A stretch of 64,000 nucleotides of DNA from contig JAKASS010000003.1 in the NCBI GenBank assembly GCA_021818905.1, positions 1 to 64,000 on the forward strand, in the 5' to 3' direction. The stretch's first letter is position 1, and the number at the start of each line of letters is the position of its first letter. Positions 42,834 to 52,057 of this stretch are shown here, one piece after another. The notes under the pieces are model-generated. The model did not search any database and had not been told where the DNA came from. It worked only from the letters and a program-made list of their open reading frames with translations. The position numbers and the translations under genes are program-made. The stretch is from Nanobdellota archaeon (GTDB lineage Archaea; Nanobdellota; Nanobdellia; Parvarchaeales; Parvarchaeaceae).

Positions 42834-42836
42834 CAA

Positions 42837-42965
42837 TTAAGTCCAACAGTCGGTCTCGGCAGCTAAACGGCTCGCGGAAGCCATCTTTCTCTTTTTTATG
42901 TTCTCAAAGTCGAATATGCCCCACTTTGTATAGACTTTATCAAGTAACCCCGTTAAATCAACCAT
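42837..42965 (-). CDS. small ORF upstream of dph6, 42 aa
   Basis: An ATG at 42965 opens 43 codons ending TAA at 42837-42839, three bases before the dph6 ATG. The product (MVDLTGLLDKVYTKWGIFDF, then basic ENIKKRKMASASR) is amphipathic with one cysteine near the end. Not recognised. The tight spacing suggests a real co-translated microprotein or a leader peptide. Confidence 0.5.
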   Translation of the reverse strand: MVDLTGLLDKVYTKWGIFDFENIKKRKMASASRLAAETDCWT

Positions 42966-43060
42966 AGAAATATTTCTGAGGTTTTTTAGTATATAAGCCT
43001 TTCAGGCAAAGATATGCCGGCCAAAAGAAAATTTATAACCGCCAAAATCATAGACCTTAT

Positions 43061-43720
43061 ATGCGAAATGACATACTACTACCCGACGAAAAAATAATAA
43101 ATTACAGAAAGCCATCGATTTTAGGAGAATCAAAATTCTGGCTAGGCTCTATAATATTGGCATTGTCGTTGGTGACTTTTGTAATTTTTTCACTAAGCTA
43201 CCCGCAGTATAACTCAACCCTTTCCAACCTATACGGCTACTTGCACCTAAGTGGTGGTACTTCTCCGCTTAACAGTATACCACTAGTGCCTACCGTTTTG
43301 CTAGTCATAGGTTTTTTTTATATATTATACTCGGAATTCGAGGTCTACTTCAAGGAATTCACGGTAACGAACATGCGCGTGATATTCCAACATGGTATAC
43401 TTGTAAGAGACGCGAACATAGTCCTGCCGCGCATGGTGTCCGACGTAGCAGTCGATGTAAGCATATTAGACAGGATACTTGGGCTTGGAAAAATAATAAT
43501 AAGGTCGCTTGATACGGGCCGCCCAGATGTCGTGATAAGCGGGATAACAGAACCTTACAAATTCCAAGATGACATAATAAAGTTAGTATCAAAAGGACCT
43601 TCTACTGATTCATCTACGACTACCGCGTCGCCTCCTCCCTCGCTACCGCCCCCGGCGGCAGAAGAAAAAGAAGAGAACGGTAATAAAGAGCAGAACGATG
43701 GAACTGGCGAAACTAATTAG
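43061..43720 (+). CDS. bacterial-type PH domain (bPH2/DUF304) membrane protein
   Basis: A 219-residue protein with two membrane helices (about 29-50 and 78-95) and a C-terminal PH-like domain: FTVTNMRVIFQHGILVRDAN followed by VSILDRILGLGKIIIRS, the hallmark of the YdbS/bPH2 family. A Pro/Ser/Glu-rich tail of 40 residues ends it. Possible role in membrane organisation. It overlaps the next gene by 23 bases. Confidence 0.82.
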   Translation: MRNDILLPDEKIINYRKPSILGESKFWLGSIILALSLVTFVIFSLSYPQYNSTLSNLYGYLHLSGGTSPLNSIPLVPTVLLVIGFFYILYSEFEVYFKEFTVTNMRVIFQHGILVRDANIVLPRMVSDVAVDVSILDRILGLGKIIIRSLDTGRPDVVISGITEPYKFQDDIIKLVSKGPSTDSSTTTASPPPSLPPPAAEEKEENGNKEQNDGTGETN

Positions 43721-44318
43721 AGCGTCTGGTTTTTTCCTATCAAGTGCGGTTACTATAAGTTTAGCGATAATGTTTTTTGATATAATCCATTCAACCTTGA
43801 TATCCCTGTCAGTATTCATTTTTATAATTCCACTATTCGCAGGCAGCATAATATTGAGGGCTTTTGCTTGGAAAAGGCTGTACGATGTATCAAGAAAAGT
43901 CCTTTATTTTATCACGGCGGCGCTCGTTCTCGTGCTCGGATTTGCACTGCTGATATGGTTCCTGTTGTGGGTTTCGACACAGACGATATTGTACCCGCTT
44001 TCTGATTATGCCGGAATGTCCATAGTGATAGGCATGTCGCTGCTTTGGGCGGCCTATTCTCTTGCAGAATTTGTTTCTGTATATGGCCTTTTCCAAAATA
44101 AAATCTACAATCTATCCAAGATGCTCCTTGTCCCGATAATATTGATAGAAGCCTCACTAGTTTTCCTTGCAGGAGACTTCAGTTACGCACTGCCAATAGG
44201 CCTTCTGATTCTTGCGGCATCTACGGCGATGATAGGGCTTGGATTCCTGTTTGATAATCCTAAAATAAATTCTGTAAACTCAAGGGGACCTACTTCCTCA
44301 GGTCGATTATATCCATAG
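43698..44318 (+). CDS. six-helix membrane protein, unknown
   Basis: A 206-residue protein made almost wholly of six hydrophobic helices (first about 12-30, last about 178-197). It is translationally coupled to the PH-domain protein and the two may form one membrane complex. It may belong to the DUF996-like group, but I cannot confirm it. The 3' end overlaps convergent purA by 29 bases. Confidence 0.6.
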   Translation: MELAKLIRASGFFLSSAVTISLAIMFFDIIHSTLISLSVFIFIIPLFAGSIILRAFAWKRLYDVSRKVLYFITAALVLVLGFALLIWFLLWVSTQTILYPLSDYAGMSIVIGMSLLWAAYSLAEFVSVYGLFQNKIYNLSKMLLVPIILIEASLVFLAGDFSYALPIGLLILAASTAMIGLGFLFDNPKINSVNSRGPTSSGRLYP

Positions 44319-45285
44319 CGTCTTCACCAGTGCCTATAAGAGTTATCGGGACGTTGATGGAATCTTCCACGGTTTTTAGCCATTTTCTCGCCTCTACCGG
44401 CAAATCTTTATATTTTCTTTTTTTGTAAGCATCTTTGAACATGGCGTCTATTTTTGTTATAGCAACCTGATTCGCCGAATTAACCCTTACTACGTTCCTA
44501 GCCAATTCTTTATCAAAGGGGGCAACCCTTCTTTTTCGTCCTGTCACTGTGCCGTGTTCTTCAAACTCTTTTTTTACAGAATTCTCTTCTACTTCGCCAT
44601 CCAATGGCCCGCCACCGACCCTAGTTATAAAAGATTTGAATATGACAATGACGTTTTCAACGTATCTTGGACCTACGCCGACTTCGCTTAGTACTCCAGA
44701 AGAAGTCGTATTTCTGCTTGTGACGTAAGGATATGCACCGTGGTAGAGACTTATCATGTGTCCTTGCGTACCTTCTGCGATTACTTTTTTGCCTTTCTCT
44801 AAAGCGCCCGTGACGATTTCGGGTACATTAGCTAAATATTTAGAAAGCCCAGGATAAGATTCTGCAAGTTTTAGTTTTCTCAAAACCCTTTTTGCTTCGG
44901 CCGTGCCTACGCCCTGCTTTGTACTTCCAACTTTCCCGCTCAAGAATGGATCGTTTTCTTCTTCTTTCGCCTCTTGATCGGTTATGACCGCGGTATGCGG
45001 ATCTATTATGACTCTATTTTCAGTACCAGTCTCTTCAATCTCCTTGAATAGAATCTCTCGTCTTATCAGTGCGCCTGGTGATATGGCCAAAGTAGTTTTC
45101 TTATTAACGAAAGCTCCTGGTAGCGTCCTTAACTTGAAAGTCTTTCCATCAAAAACGACCGTGTGGCCTGCATTCGTACCGCCGGTCCTTACTGCAATAA
45201 CTGGATCATCTTTCAGGGCCAAGTAGGAAGCTATTTTACCCTTGCCTTCGTCGCCATAGAAACCGCCGACGAGTATATCTAGCAT
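44290..45285 (-). CDS. purA: adenylosuccinate synthetase, short archaeal form
   Basis: A 331-residue GTP-dependent enzyme that makes adenylosuccinate from IMP and aspartate. [18 protein letters not shown] is the P-loop with catalytic Asp, [13 protein letters not shown] holds the catalytic His, and [19 protein letters not shown] binds IMP/aspartate. It is about 100 residues shorter than the bacterial enzyme, as in other archaea such as Pyrococcus. No other purine gene is present nearby. Confidence 0.94.
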   Translation of the reverse strand: MLDILVGGFYGDEGKGKIASYLALKDDPVIAVRTGGTNAGHTVVFDGKTFKLRTLPGAFVNKKTTLAISPGALIRREILFKEIEETGTENRVIIDPHTAVITDQEAKEEENDPFLSGKVGSTKQGVGTAEAKRVLRKLKLAESYPGLSKYLANVPEIVTGALEKGKKVIAEGTQGHMISLYHGAYPYVTSRNTTSSGVLSEVGVGPRYVENVIVIFKSFITRVGGGPLDGEVEENSVKKEFEEHGTVTGRKRRVAPFDKELARNVVRVNSANQVAITKIDAMFKDAYKKRKYKDLPVEARKWLKTVEDSINVPITLIGTGEDAMDIIDLRK

Positions 45286-45365
45286 ATATTTAATCCAAAA
45301 ATATTATGTTTATCGAAAACATCAACTTTTGTTGCGTCTAGTCTTTTAGTCATCATAGACAATCA

Positions 45366-45911
45366 CTATAGCTTCGTAGCATCAGAAAGCTTTACCCTCA
45401 CCCTTTCCGACATATCATTGGTGCTAACATAAGCAAGCACATCGATATCTGGGTCATAAAGCTCAACCATATCAAGATCAGTTCGATCCATTATCCTCGC
45501 TCCTTTCACCTTCCTTCCGTCTTTTAGAGATTGTTTAAGCGCTGCGTATTTCTTTGGTTCTAGATAAAAGTCCACATCTCCAACATGATGACGATATGGG
45601 TCTGGTCTTCTTATGTAAAGATAAGCGTAAGTCGTTTCTGGCACATCACCACTAGCAGGAATGACTATTGGTTCATATAAGTGGAAGTATTTTTGGTTAA
45701 GATTATAAGATGGTTCTGTTAGTGCTTTTCTAAGTTTGATAAGTGCATCATATTCATTATCGTAGTGGCAAAAAATTCCCATATTCCCTGCGTTTTTAAG
45801 ATATCGGCCAAATGACTGTTTACAAAGTTTGTGACACTCGAAATGAACGTGCTCTATAGCTTTGAACAATTTATCTTTATTAGTTATAGGGCTGAATCTA
45901 TACAATTTCAT
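45366..45911 (-). CDS. conserved-looking hypothetical protein, 181 aa
   Basis: Not assigned. A soluble alpha/beta protein with polar, conserved-looking blocks: HVHFECHKLCKQSFGRYL, GNMGIFCHYDNEYDAL, YLYIRRPDPYRHHVGDVDF and MVELYDPDIDVLAYVS. Paired His/Cys and Asp residues could bind a metal or nucleotide. No signal peptide. It stands alone on the minus strand before the accessory island; the region 45912-46057 upstream has two short perfect hairpins but no gene. Confidence 0.55.
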   Translation of the reverse strand: MKLYRFSPITNKDKLFKAIEHVHFECHKLCKQSFGRYLKNAGNMGIFCHYDNEYDALIKLRKALTEPSYNLNQKYFHLYEPIVIPASGDVPETTYAYLYIRRPDPYRHHVGDVDFYLEPKKYAALKQSLKDGRKVKGARIMDRTDLDMVELYDPDIDVLAYVSTNDMSERVRVKLSDATKL

Positions 45912-46057
45912 TTAATCACTTCCTTATTACACTAAATTAGTGCCACTACTTCTGATGCGTTGCATCATCATAGAGACAGCTCTAGTCGGAGTCTTGAGAG
46001 TTGTTATCACCATACTTAGTTAAACAGAAGGGCCGTTAAATAGGTTTCCTCGAATGG

Positions 46058-46160
46058 TACGCGTGTGCATAAGTGCTTTATAGAATGGCTGCTTCTGCAA
46101 GGATATGACGTCTAATATCGCTAAAATAAAGTCGTATGGTAGTGGAGGCGACTTTACACA
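46058..46160 (+). mobile_element. left-end relic of the IS5-type element
   Basis: About 103 bases match the left end of the complete element (15872-15975), from TACGCGTGTGCATAAGTGC through GGATATGACGTCTAATATCG and the start of the transposase region (AGTGGAGGC), then similarity stops. No transposase remains. It lies in the 315-base gap before the toxin-antitoxin pair and marks the left border of the accessory island. Confidence 0.8.
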
Positions 46161-46226
46161 AGCCTGGGTGCCTACTTATGAACATTAAGTTTATATAGTG
46201 TATTATACATTAACTATATGTAAACT

Positions 46227-46457
46227 ATGGTAAAGGAGATCAGCACGATACAGTTAGATAAGTCTGTCATATCGGATTTAAAGAAACTTAAAAGATCGCC
46301 CAGGGAGACGTACGTAGAATTGATAAGATACTTGATTACTCTAGCTAAAAGAGACGACCTAAAGAACCAATACGATGAATTTTTACACAAGACCCAGCAA
46401 AAAAAGATGAAAGAATTATGGGACAACAAAGAAGATGAGAAGTGGGAAAATGTTTGA
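46227..46457 (+). CDS. antitoxin, ribbon-helix-helix type
   Basis: A 76-residue protein. STIQLDKSVISDLKKLKRSP then RETYVELIRYLITLAKR is a ribbon-helix-helix DNA-binding fold; the charged C-terminal half (FLHKTQQKKMKELWDNKEDE) would wrap the toxin. A TATA-like TTTATATAG at 46192-46200 precedes it, and the GTATTATAC at 46200-46208 could be an autoregulatory operator. It overlaps the MazF-like toxin gene. Confidence 0.8.
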   Translation: MVKEISTIQLDKSVISDLKKLKRSPRETYVELIRYLITLAKRDDLKNQYDEFLHKTQQKKMKELWDNKEDEKWENV

Positions 46458-46764
46458 CCCCGGTGATGTAGTTATAACCGAGGTGCAGTTTACAGATACG
46501 TTTGAAATAAAAAGACGCCCCGCACTTGTCCTGTTCGAAGAATTTGATAATGTAGTGATAGCCGGGATAACCAGTAATACTGGCATGGAAGGAGTCTCTA
46601 TATCTAAAAAGGACGGTGCTGTCAAGGATAGCGTGATAAAGTTAAATTATATTTTTACCGTTTCAACAAAAATGATTGAAAGGAAACTTTTCACATTAAA
46701 CAAAGAGAAAAAGAGATTGGTCTTTCAAGAACTTACAAAACGCTTGAGCCCGCTTAACAGTTAA
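46450..46764 (+). CDS. MazF/PemK-like toxin
   Basis: A 104-residue protein of the MazF/PemK/CcdB fold, sequence-specific mRNA interferases. FDPGDVVITEVQFTDTFEIK and RRPALVLFEEFDNVVIAGIT match the family's first strands, with VIKLNYIFTVSTKMIERKL as the later block. I start at the Met of MFDPGDVV; an ATG at 46435 is possible. The gene ends seven bases before the 45-bp direct repeat. Confidence 0.8.
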   Translation: MFDPGDVVITEVQFTDTFEIKRRPALVLFEEFDNVVIAGITSNTGMEGVSISKKDGAVKDSVIKLNYIFTVSTKMIERKLFTLNKEKKRLVFQELTKRLSPLNS

Positions 46765-46770
46765 ATCGCA

Positions 46771-46815
46771 TTCTGTGGAGCAGATTGCCCAAAAATCGCT
46801 TTCGGAACTACTGGG
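46771..46815. repeat. 45-bp direct repeat, left copy
   Basis: Forty-three of 45 bases equal those at 53148-53192, beside tRNA-Leu. Core: CAGATTGCCCAAAAATC then CTTTCGGAACTACTGGG. The two copies have the same orientation and bound 6.3 kb. Just right of this copy the segment CTTTCGGA pairs with TCCGAAAG at 46826-46833, making a hairpin. Confidence 0.85.
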
Positions 46816-46886
46816 AATCAGTACCTCCGAAAGTGAAAAATAACAAACTTCTAACATATAAATAGTATTACCTACATTTAAACAAA

Positions 46887-47156
46887 ATGCAAGGAAAACA
46901 TAAAAATCATAACTTGGTAAGGTTCGCTTGGCTTCTAATTGGAATCGGCGCACTGATAGTTATACTGGATATCATTGGTCCTAGTGGTGGTTGCGCTGTG
47001 GGATTGCCGATTTTTCCAATAAATGCGACAAGCACCACAGGTTCTCAATGTGCGTCTTTAGCGGTAAATTATAATCCATATAATTGGTTTTTAGGTCTTG
47101 GGTTTGCGCTCATTATTATTGGTGCTGCAATAGAGATTGTTCTCTATTACCAATAA
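46887..47156 (+). CDS. small two-helix membrane protein
   Basis: An 89-residue protein with two hydrophobic helices (about 10-30 and 62-84) and an outer loop with two cysteines (GGCAV and QCASL). Not recognised. It is the first gene inside the direct repeats and ends two bases from the convergent transposase pseudogene. A TATA-like sequence (ACATATAAATAG) at 46856 sits about 26 nt before the start. Confidence 0.55.
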   Translation: MQGKHKNHNLVRFAWLLIGIGALIVILDIIGPSGGCAVGLPIFPINATSTTGSQCASLAVNYNPYNWFLGLGFALIIIGAAIEIVLYYQ

Positions 47157-47158
47157 AG

Positions 47159-48691
47159 TTATCCGTCTGGATTCTTAGTAGCTAAAAGTCTGATAGAAAA
47201 CATTCTAGCGGTTATCATCGTCTTAGTCGTCCTTATGCCTAAAAATGCCATAATTAGTAGGTCCACCAATATCCAACAGTTGTATAATATTACTGAAAGC
47301 ATAAAGTAGAAGTATCTTATAATATAGTTTATCGATGTCGTCTTGCCCCTGAAATTATACTTCTTTACACGATATCCTGTCTCAATCTGCCAACGCCTTC
47401 TGTACATATCCGCGATTTTCTGCGCAAAAAGGATGTCCTGCGGACCTATGTCGATGTTAGTTGCAAATCCTTGTCTGCCTCGGTCGCCTTCTATGACCGC
47501 CAAGTTGAACTTGCAATCTCCCATAACTGCATTTCTTTGTATAAATGGCGTGACTCTGGTCTTACTGTTCTTCATTGCATTATTGCTTTCCTTCATCGGC
47601 ATTATAAACTTTACGTCTAGTTTGTTTAGTCTTCTTATGCACTCAGACCCTAGAAAACCTCTATCAAGAAGTATTGTACCTATATGGATTCTTTCTTTTG
47701 CAAACGACACTAATCTTTCGACTAAATCATTCTAATCGTCTTGTGGAAAGACTGGCAGGGCGAATAAAGTTAACCTTTGACCATGATTTACTATGTCAAT
47801 TGTGATGAACTTGAAACACCATTTCGTGCCTCTTTCTGGTTTGGTGCCGATGATTGCTGGATGTTCGGGATTTCCGTAGAAGAACCAGGGTGTTGCGTCT
47901 ATTGCTAAATCTAGTTTACGGCCCAGAATCGAGCCGCCTTTCTTAGCCATTTTGAAGACCATGTCAAACAGATCATAGAATATCCTTTGTATTTCTCCGT
48001 AATCGAACTTCTTAAGGTGGTAGAATAGCGTGTCTGCGGATGGCATTCTTTTTGACGATGTTTCCGCCAATATCTTTGATCCGCCTTCTGCGAAGTTTTG
48101 AGTTGCTGCGATGTTTATAAGCAAACCAAGAAAATCATCTTCTTTAAAGACGGAGTTTTGCTTAATGTTAAAACTTAGTTTTTGTCTGAGTTTTGTCCTG
48201 ACTAACCTGAGTAGTTCTTTTTCCTTAACATTCTTGTTTTGTATTACGGAGTTCTCTTTGCGCAGTTCCTTTGACTTATTTTCTAAAGAAACGTCATCGA
48301 ATATGATGTTAAATTTATTTGTAAGTTCTTTTATTATTGCTATAACTTGATTAGCTAACTCTAAGATTTCTGGGTTTAGTGTAAAAATAAAGTGTGAAAA
48401 ATCTCGTCGCATTGGTAAAATTACTTTATCGGCATCTTTGTCGAAACCAATGTTTATTGCATCTTCAAGATGACCATTTAGATAAACTATCAGTTTTCTC
48501 TGCGACTTAATCCCTTTAATTATCATAAAAATGTAAGCTTTGATCAGCGAATCGGAAGAATATTTTCGCTTTGAGGATATTTTCGGTAATAAGTCAATTT
48601 GTTTTAAAATGTCGGATAACAGAAACATTTTGGATTTGGAACTAACAAAAATCGAACGAATTTTACGCATTAACTCGTTATTTTCTTTCAT
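47159..48691 (-). pseudogene. ISH3/IS4-like transposase interrupted by one in-frame TAG
   Basis: Two minus-strand frames, 48691-47732 and 47710-47159, are in the same frame and separated by a single amber codon at 47732-47734. Joined, they give a 510-residue DDE transposase: first Asp in LDLAIDATPWFFYGN, second in TILLDRGFLGSECI, Glu in YRRRWQIETGYRVKKYNF. The TAG falls between the first and second Asp. The coding sequence is otherwise clean, so the mutation is young or the codon is sometimes read through. I could not find convincing terminal repeats. Confidence 0.8.
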
Positions 48692-48773
48692 ACAAGTGAT
48701 TTACTTACAAGTCATTCACTTATATTATAAAAACGAAAAATATATAAGCTTTTCGCTTGTAAGTTAATAAGTG
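48692..48773. promoter_or_regulatory. operator array before the winged-helix gene
   Basis: Two head-to-tail 15-bp units, ACAAGTGATTTACTT (48692-48706) and ACAAGTCATTCACTT (48707-48721), 13 of 15 identical, and an inverted copy CTTGTAAGTTAATAAGTG at 48756-48773 that ends four bases before the ATG. The spacer has the TATA-like AAATATATAAG. Such an arrangement is typical of autoregulation by the adjacent DNA-binding protein. Confidence 0.6.
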
Positions 48774-48777
48774 TGAT

Positions 48778-49035
48778 ATGGTGAAGTATATCCCAAAATG
48801 GTTAATAAAACGTCTAAGTAAATTATGGGCAGCGTATAAAGAAAAGGAATTTACTTTTGAGGAGGCAACAAAGGCGCTGCCTGAAGACGACCCTAGAAAC
48901 TTAGCTATGGTGCTTTCTGACTTAAATAAAAGTGGGTGGATAGAAACCAAACAAGATCCAAAAAATAAGAGGAAGACCCTTTACAAAATAAAGCAAGGTT
49001 CTATCGTAAATGAGCTTATAAAAATAGAGCTTTAA
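48778..49035 (+). CDS. winged-helix regulator of the helicase-nuclease
   Basis: An 85-residue basic protein: KEFTFEEATKALPEDDPRN, LAMVLSDLNKSGWIETKQDP and KTLYKIKQGS form a winged helix (recognition helix then a beta wing). It resembles small wHTH antitoxin or repressor proteins, such as the DNA-binding half of AbiE-type systems. It lies between its likely operators and the 958-residue gene 69 bases on, whose own leader (ACTTAAGTAACTTATG) partly repeats the operator motif. Repressor of the pair is inference. Confidence 0.7.
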   Translation: MVKYIPKWLIKRLSKLWAAYKEKEFTFEEATKALPEDDPRNLAMVLSDLNKSGWIETKQDPKNKRKTLYKIKQGSIVNELIKIEL

Positions 49036-49104
49036 TTATCGTTTTAAAGCAGATGAAATTTGAAACTAAAATTAGTATTATATTAGCTTTAACTTAAGTA
49101 ACTT

Positions 49105-51981
49105 ATGGGTTACTATAGCGATTCAGAATTAATTAGAAAGCTAAAGGTAAGACAACATAAAAATTATATTTCTACAAAGGAACATAAATTTGAGGGAATT
49201 TTATTTAAAAAACGGATCACTAACCCAGACGACTTGCCTGCCGAAATAAGAAAAATGGATACATTTAATAAAATACGCAATTTTTTCCCGATACAGATTA
49301 AAGCATTCGACGCCGGAATTTTAAATCACAGAAATTTAGTACTTTGCGCACCGACTGGTATGGGAAAAACTCTACCAATAGACATTTCAGCTATTAAGAC
49401 CGTTGTTGATGGTCATAAAAAAGTAATATTTTTAGAACCTTATCTCGCAATAACGAACCAAAAGGTAGGAACGTTAGCTAATGAAACTTTAAATATAATT
49501 CCTGGACAATTTACTGGAGAAACGAATGATAATCCTTCTAGATCAAATATAATTTACGCCACCGCTGAAAAACTGTTTCTAGCGATACAAAATAGAGAAA
49601 TCTGGTTAAATGATGTTGGTTTACTAGTTGTTGATGAATGTGACATTCTGAATGATATTAACCGGGGCGCAATTCTAGAAGAAGTAATTAGTTGCTTTAT
49701 AACTCTATACAAAGATGCACAGATTGTGATGTTGTCGGCGACATTATCTAATGGAGAAGATTTGGCCAAATGGATTGGGGGAACATACATAAGTGATAAT
49801 ACGCGTAATGTTAAGATAAAATACGAACTTTATCCGACATTTGATTTCACTGTAGAAGAATTAAAAAAGATTGAAGAGCAAGAAAATCAAATCTTTATCA
49901 CATTAGAAAATCCGATAAAACCGCTAGAAAATAAAAACCCGTCTGAAAATGAGATATTAGTTGCCACCTCCACTAGAAAGGAGGCAAAAAAACTATGTTG
50001 GAAATTACTAAAATCTAGAGGTACTCACTCATCTACTCAAGACCTTGGTAGATATTTAAGTGAATTAGGAAAAAAAATAAAAAGGGAAGCAAAGTATGGG
50101 ATGGATAAGATTTCTAAGATGGTGTCTATAACCGTTCATGCTGAAGTTGCAGTTCATAACGCGGGTTTAACAAGAAAGCAAAGAACTTTAATAGAAAGCG
50201 CATTCGAAGAAAAACTTATAAAAATATTAGTATGTACCCCAACTCTAAATAGAGGAATTAATTTGCAGCTTAAAAAACTTATTTTATACAATGGAATAAA
50301 AAAAGCGGAGGGATTGATGACTGTATCAGAATTCCATCAGCTATGTGGGCGTGTTGGGAGACCTGGTCAAGAAAACGTGGGTGAGGTTATAATATGTTGC
50401 AATAGCTTTGAGGAGATGGTCGTTGCGAAGGAGAAAATAATGGGACGATATGAACTCGTTGAATCCAAATTAAAACCGCACATCGCAAGTTTTATTATTC
50501 TTCTTGTAGGTGCGGGATACTCTCTCAAGATAATAAGCCAAATTTTAATGAATACTCTATTCGCTTCTATGAATTTTGAGTCACCCATAGTTAAAGATTT
50601 TAATGAAGCGGCTTTGCTGTCTACTATAAAAAGTGCGCCAACAATTTTCGATTTAATAAATGAAACGCCAAAATTAACAAAATTCGGGGAACTATGTTTT
50701 AGGTATAGTGGCTACGAACTAAAGGATATAAAAGAACTATGTAAGTCAATAACTAAGAAAGCAAAGGATGAGACACTGAATAAAAGTGATTTAATTGAGC
50801 TAATAAACACTTTGATTTCTAAAAGAAAAAGTCAACATGCGGAATGGACTTTGCTTCTAAATGCTTGGTTAAGTGGTGATAAAAATGTTCCTAAGCCTCT
50901 AGAAACTGAAAAAACGGATTTTGGAACGAAAGACTTTAAAGAGTTTAAAAAACGATCTAAAAATATAAGTAATCTAATTTGTTCACTTATAGAATATAAT
51001 GACATTGATAAATCTTCAATTTTTTGGATATTCGGATTACCAAATTGCATTGAATTCGGGCTGGACCCTATTAAATACGGAGAGTTAGCCGCGATATCGA
51101 ATAATAGAAAGCAGGCATGTTTACTTACAGAGGGTTTTGATGGCAGCATAAAAATAGCGAGCGAAAAAACGCTTAATGAATACAGAGAGATATTAGGACA
51201 TAACTCATTTGCATCTTCTATGGGTATACTTAAAAAATTAAATAAAATATTAGGAAAACCGGAGCGAGTGAGCGTCGGCGAAGCAGTTAATTTTATTCAT
51301 TGTCCGTTGTCGTTTTTATTAGACTATTATTACAGCTTAAAGAATATGGAAATGCTAGAGAAAGATATACAAGAAAAAACAGAAATTGGGGGAAATGTAC
51401 ATAAATATATACATAAGTTCTGTGAATATTGGAATCACGTAGGAACGATAGTAAAGGCAAAAGGGCTTACATTAGACTTAATTGGAAGAGATTCTCCTAA
51501 TAATATTGACGAAATAACCTCTGCTTTTAATAATTTCTGTAATTTTTTACTATCAAATAATTTTAAAGCTGCGAACTCCTCTGAAAAAGTTATAGAAAGT
51601 AAAAAATTGGAAATTCAAGGCATATTAGATTTAGTGCTTTTGGATTATAATAATTATTTAACATTAATAGAAATAAAATCTGGCGACTTTCAGGAATACA
51701 GATATGAACAATGGGACCAAAATCAAATTTATTTGTATTATCTTATTTTAAGAGACTGCGACATAGATATAAAAGATGCCTTTGTTTTATATTTAAAACC
51801 TCTAACTGCGTCATATGTTGATTTAAGCGAAGAAAAATTACGAAAAATTTCTTCTTATATAGGAGCGATGCGTAATTTAATGAGTCGCGTGGACGCACTT
51901 AAAGATGAGAATCTAAGAGGACTTTGTACTTGCAGAAACTCTTCTCATAAATGCGTATGCAATCAACTTTTTGATGAATAA
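49105..51981 (+). CDS. Ski2-like helicase fused to Cas4/RecB-like nuclease
   Basis: A 958-residue fusion. Helicase: FPIQ (61-64), Walker A APTGMGKT (82-89), Walker B VVDECD (175-180), SAT (211-213), CTPTLNRGIN (377-386) and motif VI HQLCGRVGRPG (411-421), then an unassigned helical part to about 720. Nuclease: C733 (FIHCPLSF), H766 (GGNVHKYIH), D842 (GILDLVLL), E856-x-K858 (LIEIKSG), QWDQNQIYLYY (869-879), and C941, C943, C950, C952 for an iron-sulfur cluster, the Cas4/AddB pattern. It should unwind and degrade DNA. The coding sequence is visibly AT-rich and rich in AAA, ATA and TTA codons, unlike the housekeeping genes, so it was probably acquired by transfer. A defence role is inference. 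Confidence 0.85.
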   Translation: MGYYSDSELIRKLKVRQHKNYISTKEHKFEGILFKKRITNPDDLPAEIRKMDTFNKIRNFFPIQIKAFDAGILNHRNLVLCAPTGMGKTLPIDISAIKTVVDGHKKVIFLEPYLAITNQKVGTLANETLNIIPGQFTGETNDNPSRSNIIYATAEKLFLAIQNREIWLNDVGLLVVDECDILNDINRGAILEEVISCFITLYKDAQIVMLSATLSNGEDLAKWIGGTYISDNTRNVKIKYELYPTFDFTVEELKKIEEQENQIFITLENPIKPLENKNPSENEILVATSTRKEAKKLCWKLLKSRGTHSSTQDLGRYLSELGKKIKREAKYGMDKISKMVSITVHAEVAVHNAGLTRKQRTLIESAFEEKLIKILVCTPTLNRGINLQLKKLILYNGIKKAEGLMTVSEFHQLCGRVGRPGQENVGEVIICCNSFEEMVVAKEKIMGRYELVESKLKPHIASFIILLVGAGYSLKIISQILMNTLFASMNFESPIVKDFNEAALLSTIKSAPTIFDLINETPKLTKFGELCFRYSGYELKDIKELCKSITKKAKDETLNKSDLIELINTLISKRKSQHAEWTLLLNAWLSGDKNVPKPLETEKTDFGTKDFKEFKKRSKNISNLICSLIEYNDIDKSSIFWIFGLPNCIEFGLDPIKYGELAAISNNRKQACLLTEGFDGSIKIASEKTLNEYREILGHNSFASSMGILKKLNKILGKPERVSVGEAVNFIHCPLSFLLDYYYSLKNMEMLEKDIQEKTEIGGNVHKYIHKFCEYWNHVGTIVKAKGLTLDLIGRDSPNNIDEITSAFNNFCNFLLSNNFKAANSSEKVIESKKLEIQGILDLVLLDYNNYLTLIEIKSGDFQEYRYEQWDQNQIYLYYLILRDCDIDIKDAFVLYLKPLTASYVDLSEEKLRKISSYIGAMRNLMSRVDALKDENLRGLCTCRNSSHKCVCNQLFDE

Positions 51982-52057
51982 ATCTTATATTATTTAATTT
52001 TAATGCCAACGCTCTCTGGTCCAATTATTATCTGAGCACAGAATTAACACATGGTGC

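Noticed and set aside
47732-47734. TAG decoded as pyrrolysine
   Set aside because: No pyl genes or amber suppressor are visible, and other genes in the window (for example cat- and TAG-terminated ORFs such as 36557-37024) use TAG as a stop. Simple nonsense mutation is the simpler reading.
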